64,000 nt of DNA from Malus domestica (GCF_042453785.1 NC_091668.1:30505501-30569500), one strand, 5' to 3'. Shown: positions 1-12,200, counted from the stretch's first letter. Numbers and translations: made by a program. The notes: a model not told the origin generated them from the letters alone.

Positions 1-983
1 GGGTCTGGTTTTCACCGACGGAAGACTCGGCATCGAAGGGATGGATGGCACAAACGACGTCGAGCAGAACAACGAAGAAGTGACCGGGGCAGGTGTCGTA
101 GATGCATCAACGATGACGTCTGTTTCAAGTACCCGCTCCCTAACAAAGAAACTTCAATAACTACCGTCAAACGACTAGCCGGTTGTGAAGCTCGACACCT
201 TACATTCTGCCTCAAGCTGCAGCTGCTTCTGCACCTCCGCCGTGGCTGTTGTTGCTTGTGAATGTGATTAACAAAACCAAAGTTTGTCAACTCACACATA
301 CTTGCCTCCTTGCTCCGTGCCTAGCCTCCTACTGCTCCAAGTTCTTCTGCATTTCTCCCTACGTTCTGTTGGGATATATAGAACATAAAGGGTAGGAGTT
401 GGCCGACAAAAAAAAAATAAATTAATACGAAGATTTCAGGAATAGTGCACGGCACCATGTGAAGGGTTGTAGGTGGGATTAAGCTGCAGGACAAAGGCAC
501 ATGTTCAAAAGTGATCCATCAACACATTTGACGTGAGTTCACGCATGCCAATTCAAAGGTGGAGCTCACATTTTTTCTAAAGATGAATGATATCCTATGT
601 AAATTCAAGCACCCATTAATGGATCCAGCAGTGTCAATATGTCATACTCATCATCAGAACAGGTACACACACACAAAAAAGAAGGTGCAAGCTACTGTTA
701 GCAAGTTAAGAAAGTAAACGGAAAAAAATGGTGGCAACAACATAATTGACAAGTAGAAAATGAGGGGGAGGATGGTGCATCAGACACCATTGCATTAAAA
801 AAAAAAGAATGAAAAAAAGGAAGTAACACACCTTAGTGAGATATACGTTTTATTTGTATTTAGCACAACATACTGAATAAAATAAAACATGTCCATTGAT
901 ATCTCTAAGAAATTACAAGTGCATAAAAAAAATAAAAAAGGGAAAAGAAAAGCAAAAGAAAAAAAAGGGAGTCTTCACAAATG

Positions 984-1613
984 TCACTTATGTGAAGCCT
1001 CAGTACTTGAAGCCTTAGTACTCGGCGGAACCCTATAAGAGGGAGGCACTGAAGATAGATTATTCGAAGCCTCAATGCTTGGTCGAACTCCAGATGACGA
1101 AGGCAAAAAGTGCCTCTGGAATACATCCACAAACTTTCGATGGTCACTTTGAATTTGACCTTCGAAGTCCTTCAGCTGATCAAGCTTCTTCTTCATGCCC
1201 GTTGAATAACTATTTGCAAGCACATGCAACTCTCTATTCTAACGCTTAAGCTATTTGATCTCTTGACTAAGAGCTGCCACCTCGGCTATCTATGATTCAA
1301 CTTGGCGAGTTCGAACAAGTAAGCGTTGGCCCAAGTTGGAAACAGAGTTCGTACACTGGACATTGAGAGCCTGGGAATCTTGAATAGCTAACTCATCGGA
1401 CCGTCGTGAAAGTATCCTATTATCTCTAGGAGTGATGAGGTTCCTAGCTACAACCGTAGCCGTTATTGCATCCCTCATCACAGAGTCTTCAACTGTAAGA
1501 GGACCATTAGAAGATAAGAATGACGAGCACCATATATTACCCTGACGCAGGGCACTTGTGTCACTGCTGAGACTCAAATCTAAGCAAATGTTAGACGGGT
1601 TAGCCATTTTCAA
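984..1613 (-). pseudogene. Antisense coiled-coil ORF of the retroelement, broken by in-frame stops
   Basis: One minus-strand frame runs from a methionine at 1613 to the stop at 984. It is interrupted by three in-frame stops near 1287, 1248 and 1236, so two open pieces (1613-1290 and 1229-984) belong to a single former protein of about 209 residues. The N-terminal part has the motif MANPSNICLDLSLSSDTSAL. The middle is heptad-like and Gln/Glu-rich, and the end is Ser/Pro-rich with KKLDQLKDFEGQIQSDHRKF. I recognise this protein type from annotated Rosaceae retroelements; its function is unknown. It is antisense to the element's own polypurine tract and LTR, like the antisense ORFs known from Tat-lineage elements such as Grande and RIRE2. 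Confidence 0.65.
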
Positions 1614-2042
1614 AAAAATTTAAAAGAAAAAGGTTGGATAGAGTAAAAGCTCAGAAATACACCGGAGACGATTTTCACGAGCAGGCAATCTTCAAAATGT
1701 GCATGTTGAATACAATTGACACCTCTTTAAAAGAAGAGGCAACACAACCACTTGTTCAAAAAATCGAAGAGACATCACTCTTCGAATTTCAAAACCCGGA
1801 TTTTCCTGCGTAAAGTCCGTCAACACTTTTCAGACGCAATCTCAGCTTTCGGCTATCACGTGCAACTTTGTCAAATATCACTGACAAAGTTAAAAATGTG
1901 CGAAGTCCATTATTCCAACTACCACCACTTTTGGCCGACAAGCGTGGGTGACAAGGCTGCATCCACATTGCTACTTGCTATTAGGAAAACATTATATAAT
2001 TCAACCTTCATCCTCTATAGCAAGGCACACATCCAAAACGCT

Positions 2043-2211
2043 TGACTCTTCTTCCTTGCCGAATGCATCTGCAACCAAACCCTTCAACATACTCAGTTTT
2101 CTTCCTCCCTAAAAATACAAACGTCTGACCTTTCTTCCTTGCCAAGAATACATCTGCAACTAAACCTCTCAACATACTCATTTTTCTTCCTCCGTGGAAA
2201 CACCTCTTCAA
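2043..2211. repeat. Tandem duplication, unit about 85 bp
   Basis: Two adjacent imperfect copies share the segments CTTCTTCCTTGCC, CATCTGCAAC, AAACC, TCAACATACTCA and TTTTCTTCCTCC in the same order. It is part of the retroelement's internal region. Confidence 0.7.
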
Positions 2212-2219
2212 CCAAGTCA

Positions 2220-2730
2220 CACCAGAGCAAATGTATCTCATATCACTAGGATTGAAAGCAAGAGTATCTCATATCATGTTTTCTCCCTATCATTTTCTTT
2301 GTCCTCGTTCTTCTCTGCAGGGCAAGGAAAAAGAAAGCAATCAACCGGCACTTGGAATCAACCTTCCAATTTGGAACCGAATGCCTGAAACCCCTTCCCT
2401 GATTGCTCACCTAGCACTGCTCTCGAAGTACCCATTGTTTCAACATTTAATGCTTCCAGAGAAGATACCATATGTCTGTCAGAGGCAAGTAAAAATGATG
2501 CATCGAAGCATGTGGAGACAAGTGCAACAAATACATGTACTGATCATCCGCCACTTCTTCAAAAGCAAAAGTATCTCATATCATCAGGGTCGAAAGCAAA
2601 GGTATCTCATATCATGTTTTTCCCCTATCCTTTCATTTGCCCTTGCTCTTGCCTGCAGAACAAGGAGAAAGGAAGCAATCAGTCGAAACCTGAAATTCAA
2701 CGTCCGATCAGGAAGTGATTGCCCGGAACC
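2220..2730. repeat. Dispersed direct repeat, two copies about 340 bp apart
   Basis: The block containing GTATCTCATATCA twice, then TATCATGTTTT, CCCTATC, CTGCAG and GAAAGCAATCA appears at about 2229-2345 and again at about 2570-2685. It lies inside a 187-codon plus frame (2231-2794) that I do not recognise; the frame probably stays open because of the repeat. Confidence 0.65.
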
Positions 2731-3339
2731 TTTGCATGGTTGCTTACCTAGCATTACTCTCGAGTGCTCATCTTTAACTGTCGACGGGTTTTGAATTTCC
2801 TCAGCGAATACTTCAGGACAGTTGATATGATGTTGGCTCTTTACACTGAAGCTACCAAGCATGGATGAGTGGCCGAAAAGTGATGCTCTGAATGACCATT
2901 TAAAGGCAAAGGGTTGCGCACCACTTCTGCTATGCGAAAGAAACTAGCAGAGAAGAATGCAGCCCGATGAGCTGGAACAAATCATTATGGCAGGACACCC
3001 TTCTCGGCAAAACTGCATAATCCAGACGGAGGAGTCTAAGTCAAATCCAAGCCCGCCGTCGTTGCTCTAATCAAAGAGCTCGAGAAGCTTCAACAGCCTT
3101 TCGCTGGTACCGTCGCCGAAGAGCAAAGTCTCGACAACCCTTGAGGATCATACCATTAACCAAACTACTCAGGGTTCATATGAAAATGATGTGAACATCC
3201 TTGATCTTTCAAAGCAAATTCTTTGCAGCATCTGACCTTATCCCCTGACCTTCTTCAATATGAATGAGAAAGATTGAACAAAGAAACAGGCCATCACCTC
3301 TGCCTTGTGCCTGCCTGCCAGGTGTTCAAACCCTGAAAA

Positions 3340-3720
3340 CTACTCAAGATCAAGCCCCAAAGGCCCTTGAAGAAATCACAAGTCTGATTCAAGATCAAGT
3401 GTCCATCACCCTTGAATCAAATCCAGTTCAAGATTAAGTCTGTGGAAAGTCCTTTGGAGAAACCATAAAACTTTCCAACCTAGTTCAAGATCAAAGTTAT
3501 GGAAAGTCAACAAGCACAACAAAATACGTGTCGATTCATCCATTACCAAAGCCAAAGATCATCTACCACAAGAAGCTCCTTGTGGTCCAAATTTCATCCA
3601 AAATTAAGCATCGACAGCCCTTGAAGAAATTGCTAACAAAATTCAAGAACAAGCCTCAACGGCACTTGAAGAAACTCTCAGTCCAATTCAAGATTAAGCT
3701 TCAACGGCCCTTGGATTGAC
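3340..3720 (+). repeat. Short degenerate repeats of a CAAGATCAAGCC...CGGCCCTTGAAGAAA unit
   Basis: A 30-35 bp unit recurs imperfectly at about 3345, 3600, 3650 and 3690, and again inside the adjacent LTR (about 4173-4310) and its inverted copy. One open frame (3528-3719) reads it as Lys/Gln/Pro-rich repeats such as FKIKLQRPLD and FKNKPQRHLKK. The units probably arose by slippage during reverse transcription. No protein function is claimed. Confidence 0.6.
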
Positions 3721-3800
3721 ATCTACATTAAGCAACTTCAAAACGCATCTTTTACACATGACAAGCACATGTAAACAACGCGCCTTGAAGTGGGGGCATT

Positions 3801-4448
3801 TGTAGATATTGAAATTTTAGTGAAATAAGTATTGACAATTGTATTAAAATTACAACCCCCATTCATTTCACCTACATGATACGCTCACTTCACATACATC
3901 ATACACTCACCTCATCTACAACACACACTCATCCCACCTACAGCATCCACTTACTTTACGAAACAAATGGATAATGGTGATTCATTCTTAAAGCCTATAA
4001 ATAGGCTTCTCCATCAAACAATAGGAATGATTTTTACATATATTCTCTCTACTCTCAAATTGGAAGAGAATTCACATCACACCAAAGCCTTGAAGCCTCA
4101 AAACTCTAAAGCTCTCAAACAAATCCTGAAGAATCAATAAAGCCCTCTTTGTTCTTCATCAAAGTCCTCCTTTCAAGATCAAGCCCCAACGGCCCTTGAA
4201 GAAACTTCCACTAATTCAAGATCAAATCCCGGCGACCCTTGAAGAAAATGTTCATCATTCATCATCCGTTCATCCTAAAGATCAAGCCCTGACGACCCTT
4301 TGGATCAACAACATCAAATCTACCCATTACAAAGATAAAATCAGAGGCTAAATTTGTAGAAGATATTGTAACCCTTAAATCATTAATACAAATATTATTT
4401 TGTACACGTGTTCTTGTCTCGTTCATCGCAGGAATTTCCGTATTTACA
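3801..4448 (+). repeat. 3' LTR of the first retroelement
   Basis: It begins with TGTAGATATTG right after a polypurine tract and most likely ends with ATTTACA at 4448, giving TGTA...TACA ends and about 648 bp. A TG...CA end at 4430 is the alternative. It holds the sequence CCTATAAATAGGC, a possible TATA region, at about 3995, and several copies of the repeat unit also found upstream. Confidence 0.7.
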
Positions 4449-5000
4449 AATTTAGCCTCTGATTCTATCTTTGTAATGGGTAGATTTGATGTTGTTGATC
4501 CAAAGGGCCGTCGGGGCTTGATCTTTAGGATGAACGGATGATGAATGATGAACACTTTCTTCAAGGGCCGTCGGGGCTTGATCTTGAATTAGTAGAAGTT
4601 TCTTCAAAGGTCGTTGGGGCTTGATCTTGAAGGAGGACTTTGACGAAGAACGAATAGGGCTTTCTTGATTCTTCAGGATTTGCTTGAGAGCTTTAGAGTT
4701 TTGAGGCTTAAAGGCTTTGGTGTGATGTGAATTCTCTTCCAATTTGGGAGTAGAGAGAATGTATGTAAAATCCTCCATATTGTTTGATGGAGAAGCCTAT
4801 TTATAGGCTTTAAGAATGAATCACCACCATCCATTTGTTTGGTGAAGTAAGTGGATGTTGTAGGTGGGATGAGTGTGTGTTGTAGGTGAGGTGAGCGTAT
4901 GATGTATGTGAAGTGAGTGTATAATGTAGGTGAAATGAATGGGAGTTGTAATTTTAATACAATTATCAATACTTATTTCACCAAAATTTCAATATCTACA
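4449..5000 (-). repeat. Truncated LTR of the same family in opposite orientation
   Basis: The reverse complement of 4449-5000 matches 3801-4358 nearly base for base, starting TGTAGATATTG at 5000. It lacks the last 90 or so bases of the family. With the neighbouring LTR it forms an inverted repeat with arms of about 555 bp and a loop under 90 bp. The simplest reading is that a minus-oriented LTR sat in the FolD intron and the plus-oriented element later inserted into it. Confidence 0.75.
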
Positions 5001-5125
5001 CTAAGGAAATGAATTGTAAGCATTCTAAGAATCAGCCAAAAACTTTGGAGAGAGAGAGAGATGATGCGCTTAAGGAATAATTGGCAAAGCACGATAGAAC
5101 GGCATATCAATGAAGCCTTCCTCAC

Positions 5126-6847
5126 CTCGACTGGATTGATTCCGACATTGATAATTACTGCACCGGGTTTGATCCAGCTACCCCTCACCATATTTGGTTG
5201 CCCTACAGCTGAGATTATAATATCCGCTTGTCTTGCGATCTCCTCAGGATTCTTGGTTCGGGAATGGACTATACTGATTGTTGCATCTTCCCTCTTTCAA
5301 CATTTAGATATCAAGTTAGCTCAAGAAGATGAACAAATAACTTACTACCGAGGCAAATGAAATGTCACCTGTAGCAATAAAGCAGCTGGCGTCCCAACAA
5401 TATTGCTCCGGCCAATTACAACAGCTCTCTTTCCCTTGATAGGGATGCCATACCTATGCAACAACTCTATGCATCCTTTTGGCGTGCAAGGAACAAACAA
5501 GGGGTCCCTACCACGCATGGCAAGACGACCAATATTTAGCGGGTGAAACCCATCCACATCTTTCTCAATGTTAACGGCATTTAAGATGTTTTGCTCGTTC
5601 ATATGCTGGTAGCATACAGATGAAAACAGTTAGATTCAGTTAGTCATAAATCATAGCTGAACAAATGCAGTTCTAGTAATTTTGAAAATTCATCTACAGT
5701 TCAATGGTCACGAAAAGTGATAAAGAAGCCCACATACATCCAGTATGGCAAATGGCATGAATCTTAACATTTTAGTGACGAAATGAGGATAAAGGAAGGC
5801 AAGATCCATGGGGCAACCAAACATGCCCTTATCCAAAAGCTTGGATACGATGAAATCCTGAAGGAAATACTGAAAATTGAATAGGCCCTGAAACCGACTA
5901 AGCAAAACAACCTAGAGTTGCATCATATGGAACCAACAAAGTATCCATCGACAACAGTTAACGGAGTCAATCATTCTCAAGAAACTAAAACACCCACCTA
6001 CATGACCAGCAGTTCTTTTCTAAACGAGGATATTGGCGAAATCGAATAAACTAAGAGCTTGAAATTATGCAAAACTAGTGATTTGACTTCAAAACATTAG
6101 AATAACTTGTTATTTATATTACGACTGCAACATGATTTCACAAATGGAAAGCAAAATTGGAATTTAGAAGCATACAGAAGGCAGGGGTAGTTGCACAAGG
6201 ATGCCATGAACTGAAGGATCATCATTGAATTTCGCGACAGAGTTTAGCACTTCTCGTTCAGATGAATCCTCAGGCAAGCGCACTTCGAAGGATTTAATCC
6301 CCACGGACTCGCAAGCCTTCTTCTTGTTGCGGACATAAGTGGCAGAGTCCTTCCTGTCCCCAACAAGAATAACTGCCAAACCCGGAACAATGCCAATCGC
6401 ATCCTTCATCTTTGACACTTCGGCATTGATCTCATCTCTGATTTGCTTCGCAACGCCTTTTCCATCGATCACTGCTGCCGATGCTTCAGTAGCCAACGAA
6501 GCTGCAAAATGGATCAATCAAAATTAAAGTAGTACAGAAAAATTCAAGAAATTCAGGAAATTGCTTTTATAATTTTGCAAAGGGGTTTATTCATAGCCCT
6601 TCACATGTTCGATGACAAACTCTAATTTGCTATGTAGGAGAGGGAAGAGAGGCTTACCGGTGGCTGACGGAGACGGCGAAGAAGAAGCCGAGGAGGAGTG
6701 AAGGGAGAGGCGTCTGGGGGAGGTAGGGCTTATGAGGGGGCGAAGGAAAACGGCGCCGTGGTTGCGGTGGAAGCGGGGGTTCCGTCTGAAGCGGAGGAGG
6801 CGAGGGGTGGTGGAGGAGGAACAGTCTGTGAATATCATCGACGCCAT
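5126..6847 (-). CDS. FOLD: Bifunctional methylenetetrahydrofolate dehydrogenase/cyclohydrolase, plastid type, last exon missing
   Basis: Converts 5,10-methylene-THF through 5,10-methenyl-THF to 10-formyl-THF with NADP+ in one-carbon metabolism. Exons join in frame: 6847-6658, 6501-6176, 5605-5369, 5293-5126 (307 residues). The first about 63 residues are Ser/Arg-rich and start [12 protein letters not shown], consistent with a chloroplast transit peptide; the start sits in AACATCCGATGGCG. Family motifs seen: [14 protein letters not shown] (substrate-side Tyr and catalytic Lys), [49 protein letters not shown] and [10 protein letters not shown] (NADP side). Coding stops at VGINPVE followed by a GTGAG donor. 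The C-terminal block with PGGVGPMT, about 50 residues, is absent. The intron runs into an inverted LTR at 5000, so the last exon is either beyond position 1 or lost. I cannot tell whether the gene still works. Confidence 0.88.
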
Positions 6848-7076
6848 CGGATGTTTTATCAGACAACGACAAGAAGAAGATGGGAGTTTTCGGTACGTTA
6901 TGATCAAACTTCAAAAACCCAAAAAGGTCATAGGAACAAAGACAAAAAATCCTTTCGGGGTTTTTGAAGAGAATAAACATATTTACCAAATACAATTAAA
7001 GACTAGGAACTAAAGTTCCCGAAATAAAATCATTGCGTTCCTTTCGCAATTGCCATGCTTCCTTCCCCATAATTAA

Positions 7077-8339
7077 GGGCAAGTTTGGTATTACTGTATT
7101 TAAAAAAAAACTATTTTTATTGTGTTGTGAGAATAAATTGTTGTAAAATAAAACAGTTGAGTGTTTGGTAAACTTTTTTTTTATTTTTATAAAAGTGCTT
7201 TTAAGTGTAAGAGTGTTTGGTAAACTTTTATATAAAGCTGACGTGACTGTCAAATGACAAAAATGAGTATGATATTAAATGTAAAATAAGAATAATTTTA
7301 TTTATATTTGACAAAAAAATAGAGAATAATAATTTTATTTAGGGAATTGTTATTAGCACTTCAAAAATCTCATTCTACACTCCAAACTTTTTATATTAGA
7401 AAAGAAAAATATATTTGTGAGGAATGTAATGAGATTTTTTAAGTGTCAATAACACTTCCATTTATTTATTAATACTCTCTCTAGAGTCTTCCCCCTTTAT
7501 TTTCTCAATCTGCATCGACTAGACTTTTCCAAAAACCAAAAAAATCTCTCTAGAAGTCTCCCCCACTACCTCAATTTTCTCAATTTTTATTTTTTCTACT
7601 CCGTCTTCTTCTTTTTTATTTTCATCTCCATGGATTCCGAAGGCGCCAATGTCGTGACTATACTATTTTTGATGGGTTGTTCCTCAATCTCACTTGTCTC
7701 ACTGCATTTTTCTTCCTCATTTTCTCCGTCTGGGCAATCTGGGTTGTCCTAATTTGCAGAAATACGAAGATCAGTCTACTGTAAGTGGTGCAATCTGGGA
7801 AATCTAGGCAATTCCGCGATGCCAAAACCGAATTTGAATCCAAGTCTGGTTATCGCTGGAAAGATGATGGTGTTTCTCGGTGCGATTTTGTTAGCGTCGG
7901 AATGAGAATGGACGAATGAGAGATGGGTGAAAAGACAGAGACAGAAACGATGTCGTAGGGTATGGAATCCAAGGTCAATAACGATGATTGTTGAAGCTGG
8001 GAGTGAACGGCGTTGTGACGGAGTCGACGAGGAGGATCTCTCAATTGAAGTCAGCAACGTCTTCCAGTTGGTATTATGTGTACTTTATTTAATTGTTTAA
8101 GGCCATTTTGGGTATTTGAAAGTTTCATTAAAGGACTCGGCACCTCTTGTAAATTAAGTTTGCGCAAGAGCTGTGGAAGCAAAAAAGTCAATTTTTCAAA
8201 GTTAGCTTTTGTTTTTTTGACTATTTTTCACCTAAAACTGTAAAAAAATATTGAAGTTTAAAGTTTACCAAACACAAAAAAGCACCCAACTTTTTTTGAT
8301 ACCCGTTTTTTTCAAAAGCAACTTGGTACCAAACCTTTA
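7077..8339. mobile_element. Putative non-autonomous DNA element, TIR-like ends, about 1.26 kb
   Basis: The left end (AAGTTTGGTATTACTG, and further in GTGTTTGGTAAACTTT) is mirrored at the right end (reverse complement AGGTTTGGTACCAAGTTG, then GTGTTTGGTAAACTTTAAA). No clean target-site duplication was found and no transposase frame is present. A second MITE-like block sits inside at 7340-7460. The rest of the span holds no gene that I can support. Confidence 0.45.
7340..7460. mobile_element. Small MITE-like inverted repeat nested in the larger element
   Basis: GGGAATTGTTATTAGCACTT at the left is matched by the reverse complement at the right, TGGAAGTGTTATTGACACTT, each followed by an AAAAATCTCATT-like segment. 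A related half-copy, GTGCTATTAACACTTCAAAA, occurs near 8601. Confidence 0.5.
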
Positions 8340-8426
8340 CTAACTCTCTCCAATGCTCCTCAGAATCCATACAGCCTTCTAATGGAAGCAGATAAAGACG
8401 CCAAAAGCATATCTACATTTTCTTTT

Positions 8427-8582
8427 TAGGAAAACTAATGAAAATAGCTTGAAAACTTTGAGTTTTAACGATAAAGACAAAATAAAGAGTAAAGTGAATA
8501 GTACCAAAATTAACTTTTTAGTGTAAAAATGTGATTTTTCGTTAAAGTATACAGTATCGGAAGCTTTTCGTTAAAATTCCCT
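8427..8582 (+). mobile_element. MITE, copy 1 of a three-copy family
   Basis: Starts TAGGAAAACTAATGAAAA and ends TTTTCGTTAAAATTCCC, with the shared core AAAGTGAATAGTA...TGTGATTTTTCGTTAAA. Other copies are at 17643-17800 (reverse) and 45574-45730. It has no coding capacity. Confidence 0.65.
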
Positions 8583-9299
8583 TTCTTTTTTCCCTCGAGC
8601 TGTGCTATTAACACTTCAAAAAAGTATCTTTCGCTCCTCTGGAAGAGAGGAGTGCGTGGATAGCTGAATTTCCAATATCAAAAGCTCATTCAGAAGAGTA
8701 CAGGATCAAATTCTAACAGTGCAAAGATGATCCAAGTACACACTCCGTTCTGTCCATCTCGTAAACACTTCATTCATGTCAAAAATCAAGAACGAAGATC
8801 ACGCGTAGAAGGTAATATCGTTTTGGTTTGAGGAAGCACAGCATCAACGGTAACTCAGGAAACGCAAGATTCACATTGTTCAAATTGAAAGCACAAAGAC
8901 GGAGTCAAAACATTAAACAAATTACAGCAGACGAAAAGAAAGTTCAACCATACACCAAGGAAAGGGAAAAAAGGAAAAAAGGAACTCTTTGCGTATATAT
9001 ATATTACCGGTCTTTTATCTTAAATTACTTGCAGTGGGAGTCACAATAAACTTACATATTAGTTATATTTGGTCTTCAAATAAGCATACAAAACCACCTC
9101 TATTTGCATGCAAACTTAAAGCCTCGGATTTTCCTAAATTGTTTCGCGAACTTTTGCAACACTCGTGCTACTCACAACCACAGGACAAATGATGACTAGT
9201 ACAAAGGTAGAGAGATCTTACATTCTCATGTTGATACAGGACCATACGCATACAGGAGCAGAATGGTACGCAGAAGCAAGATACACTCGGTGGAAGTTG
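8583..9299 (-). other. Downstream / 3' UTR stretch of the shaggy-like kinase gene
   Basis: No coding frame is supported. The part next to the stop codon at 9300 is probably 3' UTR of the minus-strand kinase gene; its polyadenylation site was not located. Confidence 0.4.
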
Positions 9300-12200
9300 C
9301 TAGGTGTGCAAAGCCATGAATAAGTTCTGCTTACGGGCATGCTCTGGAATAAGTCGGTTGACTATGTCATGTGGAATTCCTTGAAGCTCTATCAAAGCGA
9401 ATAGAATGAAACATAAAAGGAGCATTAGAAACATGGAAACCAAATATAAAAAATGTGGTGGATGCAAAAACGCACGTTTATAGAACACGAACAAAAACTG
9501 ATTCCCTATGGGTTTCTGTAGATCTGTTTTCAACTAGTGTATCCTCTCTCAGTGATTTTGTCTACTTAAGGAAAATCAAATAGATACGAGTTGCCTGCCT
9601 ATTATTGGTGTGATTTCAACTGTTTGACATAATTTACATATGAAAATATGGGACCGAGGAGCATGACTGAAAATCAATTGGTCAGCTATAAGAGAAAACG
9701 ATTATAAATACCCCAAACTGTAGAACACAGACCACACAAACTTTAGAACATAGTTGTAACATCTCAACCTCAGAACTTCCTCTCTGGACAGACTTCAGAG
9801 TGCTTTGACTCATACTCAGAGCAAAAAGTAGTTCGGAACAAAACACGACACAAGTGTAGACATAGAAACAAGGAGATGAACTCCAGACAGGAAACAAGGA
9901 CAAGAATATATCACAGCTTCACTCGTTGCAATGTACGGGAGCCACATCTATCCCTATTAAAGGTGGCCCAACGTGGCTCAATACTTAATGCCATCAAATT
10001 AAATACATGGAATACAAAGGTGTTAAAGAAACAAAATCTATCTTCTAAACTATACATAAATATGTAGGACTATAAGCTATTAATTAACATAGATGTAGTA
10101 ATCAAGTTAATAAGCTAGAGAGAATACCACTAAAAAAAAGAACAGAAAAACACAAAACCACCTTTCTCCAATAAGTAGTTTTGTTCAAGGCTTATACGGG
10201 TGTGTCCCAAATAAAAGTTTTCTTGGATGTAATGTTTTAATAGACATAATCAAGCCATCTTATTCACATCGGATTAAAGAACTTGCAATGATCATAATCA
10301 CCATGAAGCCAATGCCAGCAATCTCCATAAAAATTTGTAGAAAACTGAAATGGTATTATGTGTTTATGTAAAGGATACTAATCATACTCACCCTGGGGTT
10401 TAAAGTTAAATAGAGGAGGAAGAGGGCGACCATTCGGAAGACGAGTATTTGGGTCTCTCAATTCATCAAAGAAAGGGTGAATGCAAGCTTCCAACTGCAA
10501 ATCCAATGCAAAAAAAAGTAATTAGAGCTGAATTGTTTTCTTTCTTTTGTTACTGAAGGAAACTAAAATAGAGTCATACTTACAGCAGTGCATCGCAGAT
10601 TCGGCGAATACTGGAAAAACCTACAAACAAGATCTACCGCCTCTGGGGGTAAGCGTTTTTGAAATACCTGCACCATGACAAGAATATCATGGTTAATCTC
10701 CATAATAAATGAATTCCTTTTTAGAGCAATAGCTTATCACTAACCGAAATGAATAACAGCAATAATGATGGAAGCTACATACATATGGATGGATATAAAT
10801 ATCACATTAATGGGAACAGGCATACTGCATTCGGCAAATTGCAATAGATAAGATAATTTGGCGGAAGACATGAAGGCAGTCAAACTAAATTCATGATTAA
10901 GTTACTTTTCATGAGTTTATTTGACATCCGAATGACACTCAAGAAAATTATCAATATCAACTTATGGAAAACAACATAGGGTTCCCAAGCTATAAATAAA
11001 CTATTAATGCAAGCCTTGGCTCCATCCAGAATTTTCAACCTTCAACATCCAAGCTATAAACTATTAATGCAAGACTTGGCCCCATACATAATTTTTAACC
11101 TTTAACAGGTACATGTCATGACCATGATTTCATAATTAAAAATCTATGAATAATAGTCTCCATGGAAATTGCCAACCCACTTTGGCAGCTCCACCTATAC
11201 AGTATTTCTGTACGCCCACTCATCTTAAATATATTAGTCAAAATGGTCTCTAAGATTGTCATAACTCTTTAGCTTTGGTCCCTGAGATTTAAAAATTGAT
11301 AAAAATGGTCCCTGAGATTTTCCACCGCCAATCATATTGGTCATTCTGTAAAAAAATTCCGTTAAATTGAAGAAACCACCATCAAAGGGAGGGGTTCATT
11401 TGACAAAAAATAATCTCAATTTAATGGAGATTTACAAAAGGACCAAATGATTGACGGTGGACAACTCAGGGACTACTTCTATTGATTTTAAATCTTAGGG
11501 ACCGAGTGAGGAGTTATGCCAATTTCAAGGACCATTTTGGATAAAAAGCCTAAAATAAAATTTGAAGTCAGAAGCATACATCTAAGAATAATACAAAAGT
11601 ACGTGCAAAGACACACCTTGTGCCAGGGATGAGGCTTTATCTGTGGGAATTTAAATTCAGTATAGTTCGGATTCATGCACTTTATCTCCTCCCTGGTTGG
11701 AGTCCCCAAAACCTGCACAAAAATGTATAATTAACCGTATGTCTATTTGAGCATTCCTCTTTTCATAATTGTGAAAGTTTGAAAGCATATCAAGAAAAAA
11801 ACTGCTTCTTAAAGACTAGAGAACTTTATACTTTTAAATCCTATAAGATTTCACCACCAAAAAAAATTTGATGACATTCTAAGGAGTAACAGTTTATGAC
11901 AGTTGATTGAACCTAGGATGACCAAACTCAACCCAAAAAGAGTCAAAGCGAACTCATATACTCAACCCTGATGGTTTTGTTTCACAGTTTTAATTCAATA
12001 TTCAAAGTAATACAAAATGGCAATCTCCACAGAACTAGATTGACATCCTCACCTTAATGATCTCAACTAATTGGTCAACTCCACTTTCACCAGGAAACAA
12101 GGGCTGCAAGAGAATTTGGCTAGACAATGTTAAATATTTTTAAGGATGAGAGTAACAAAACAGTAAGTATTCACACATTTGAGTACCAATCACCTGGCCA

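Larger units (their letters stand above)
1..4448 (+). mobile_element. Internal region plus 3' LTR of a non-autonomous LTR retroelement (LARD/Tat-like), 5' end outside window
   Basis: A G-rich polypurine tract (AGTGGGGGCAT, about 3789-3799) lies directly before an LTR that starts at 3801, which sets the element's orientation as plus. No gag, protease, integrase or reverse transcriptase frame is visible in the 3.8 kb upstream. The region holds only a decayed antisense coiled-coil frame (984-1613) and several families of short direct repeats (2043-2211, 2220-2730, 3340-3720). That makes it a large retrotransposon derivative, or the 3' part of a Tat-lineage Ty3/gypsy element whose pol lies outside the window. 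Bases 1-980 and 1620-2040 show nothing else I can name. The 5' LTR is not in the window. Confidence 0.7.

Noticed and set aside
2231..2794. 187-codon plus-strand ORF in the first retroelement
   Set aside because: It lies over a duplicated block and shows no gag, pol or other protein signature; left as repeat-derived.
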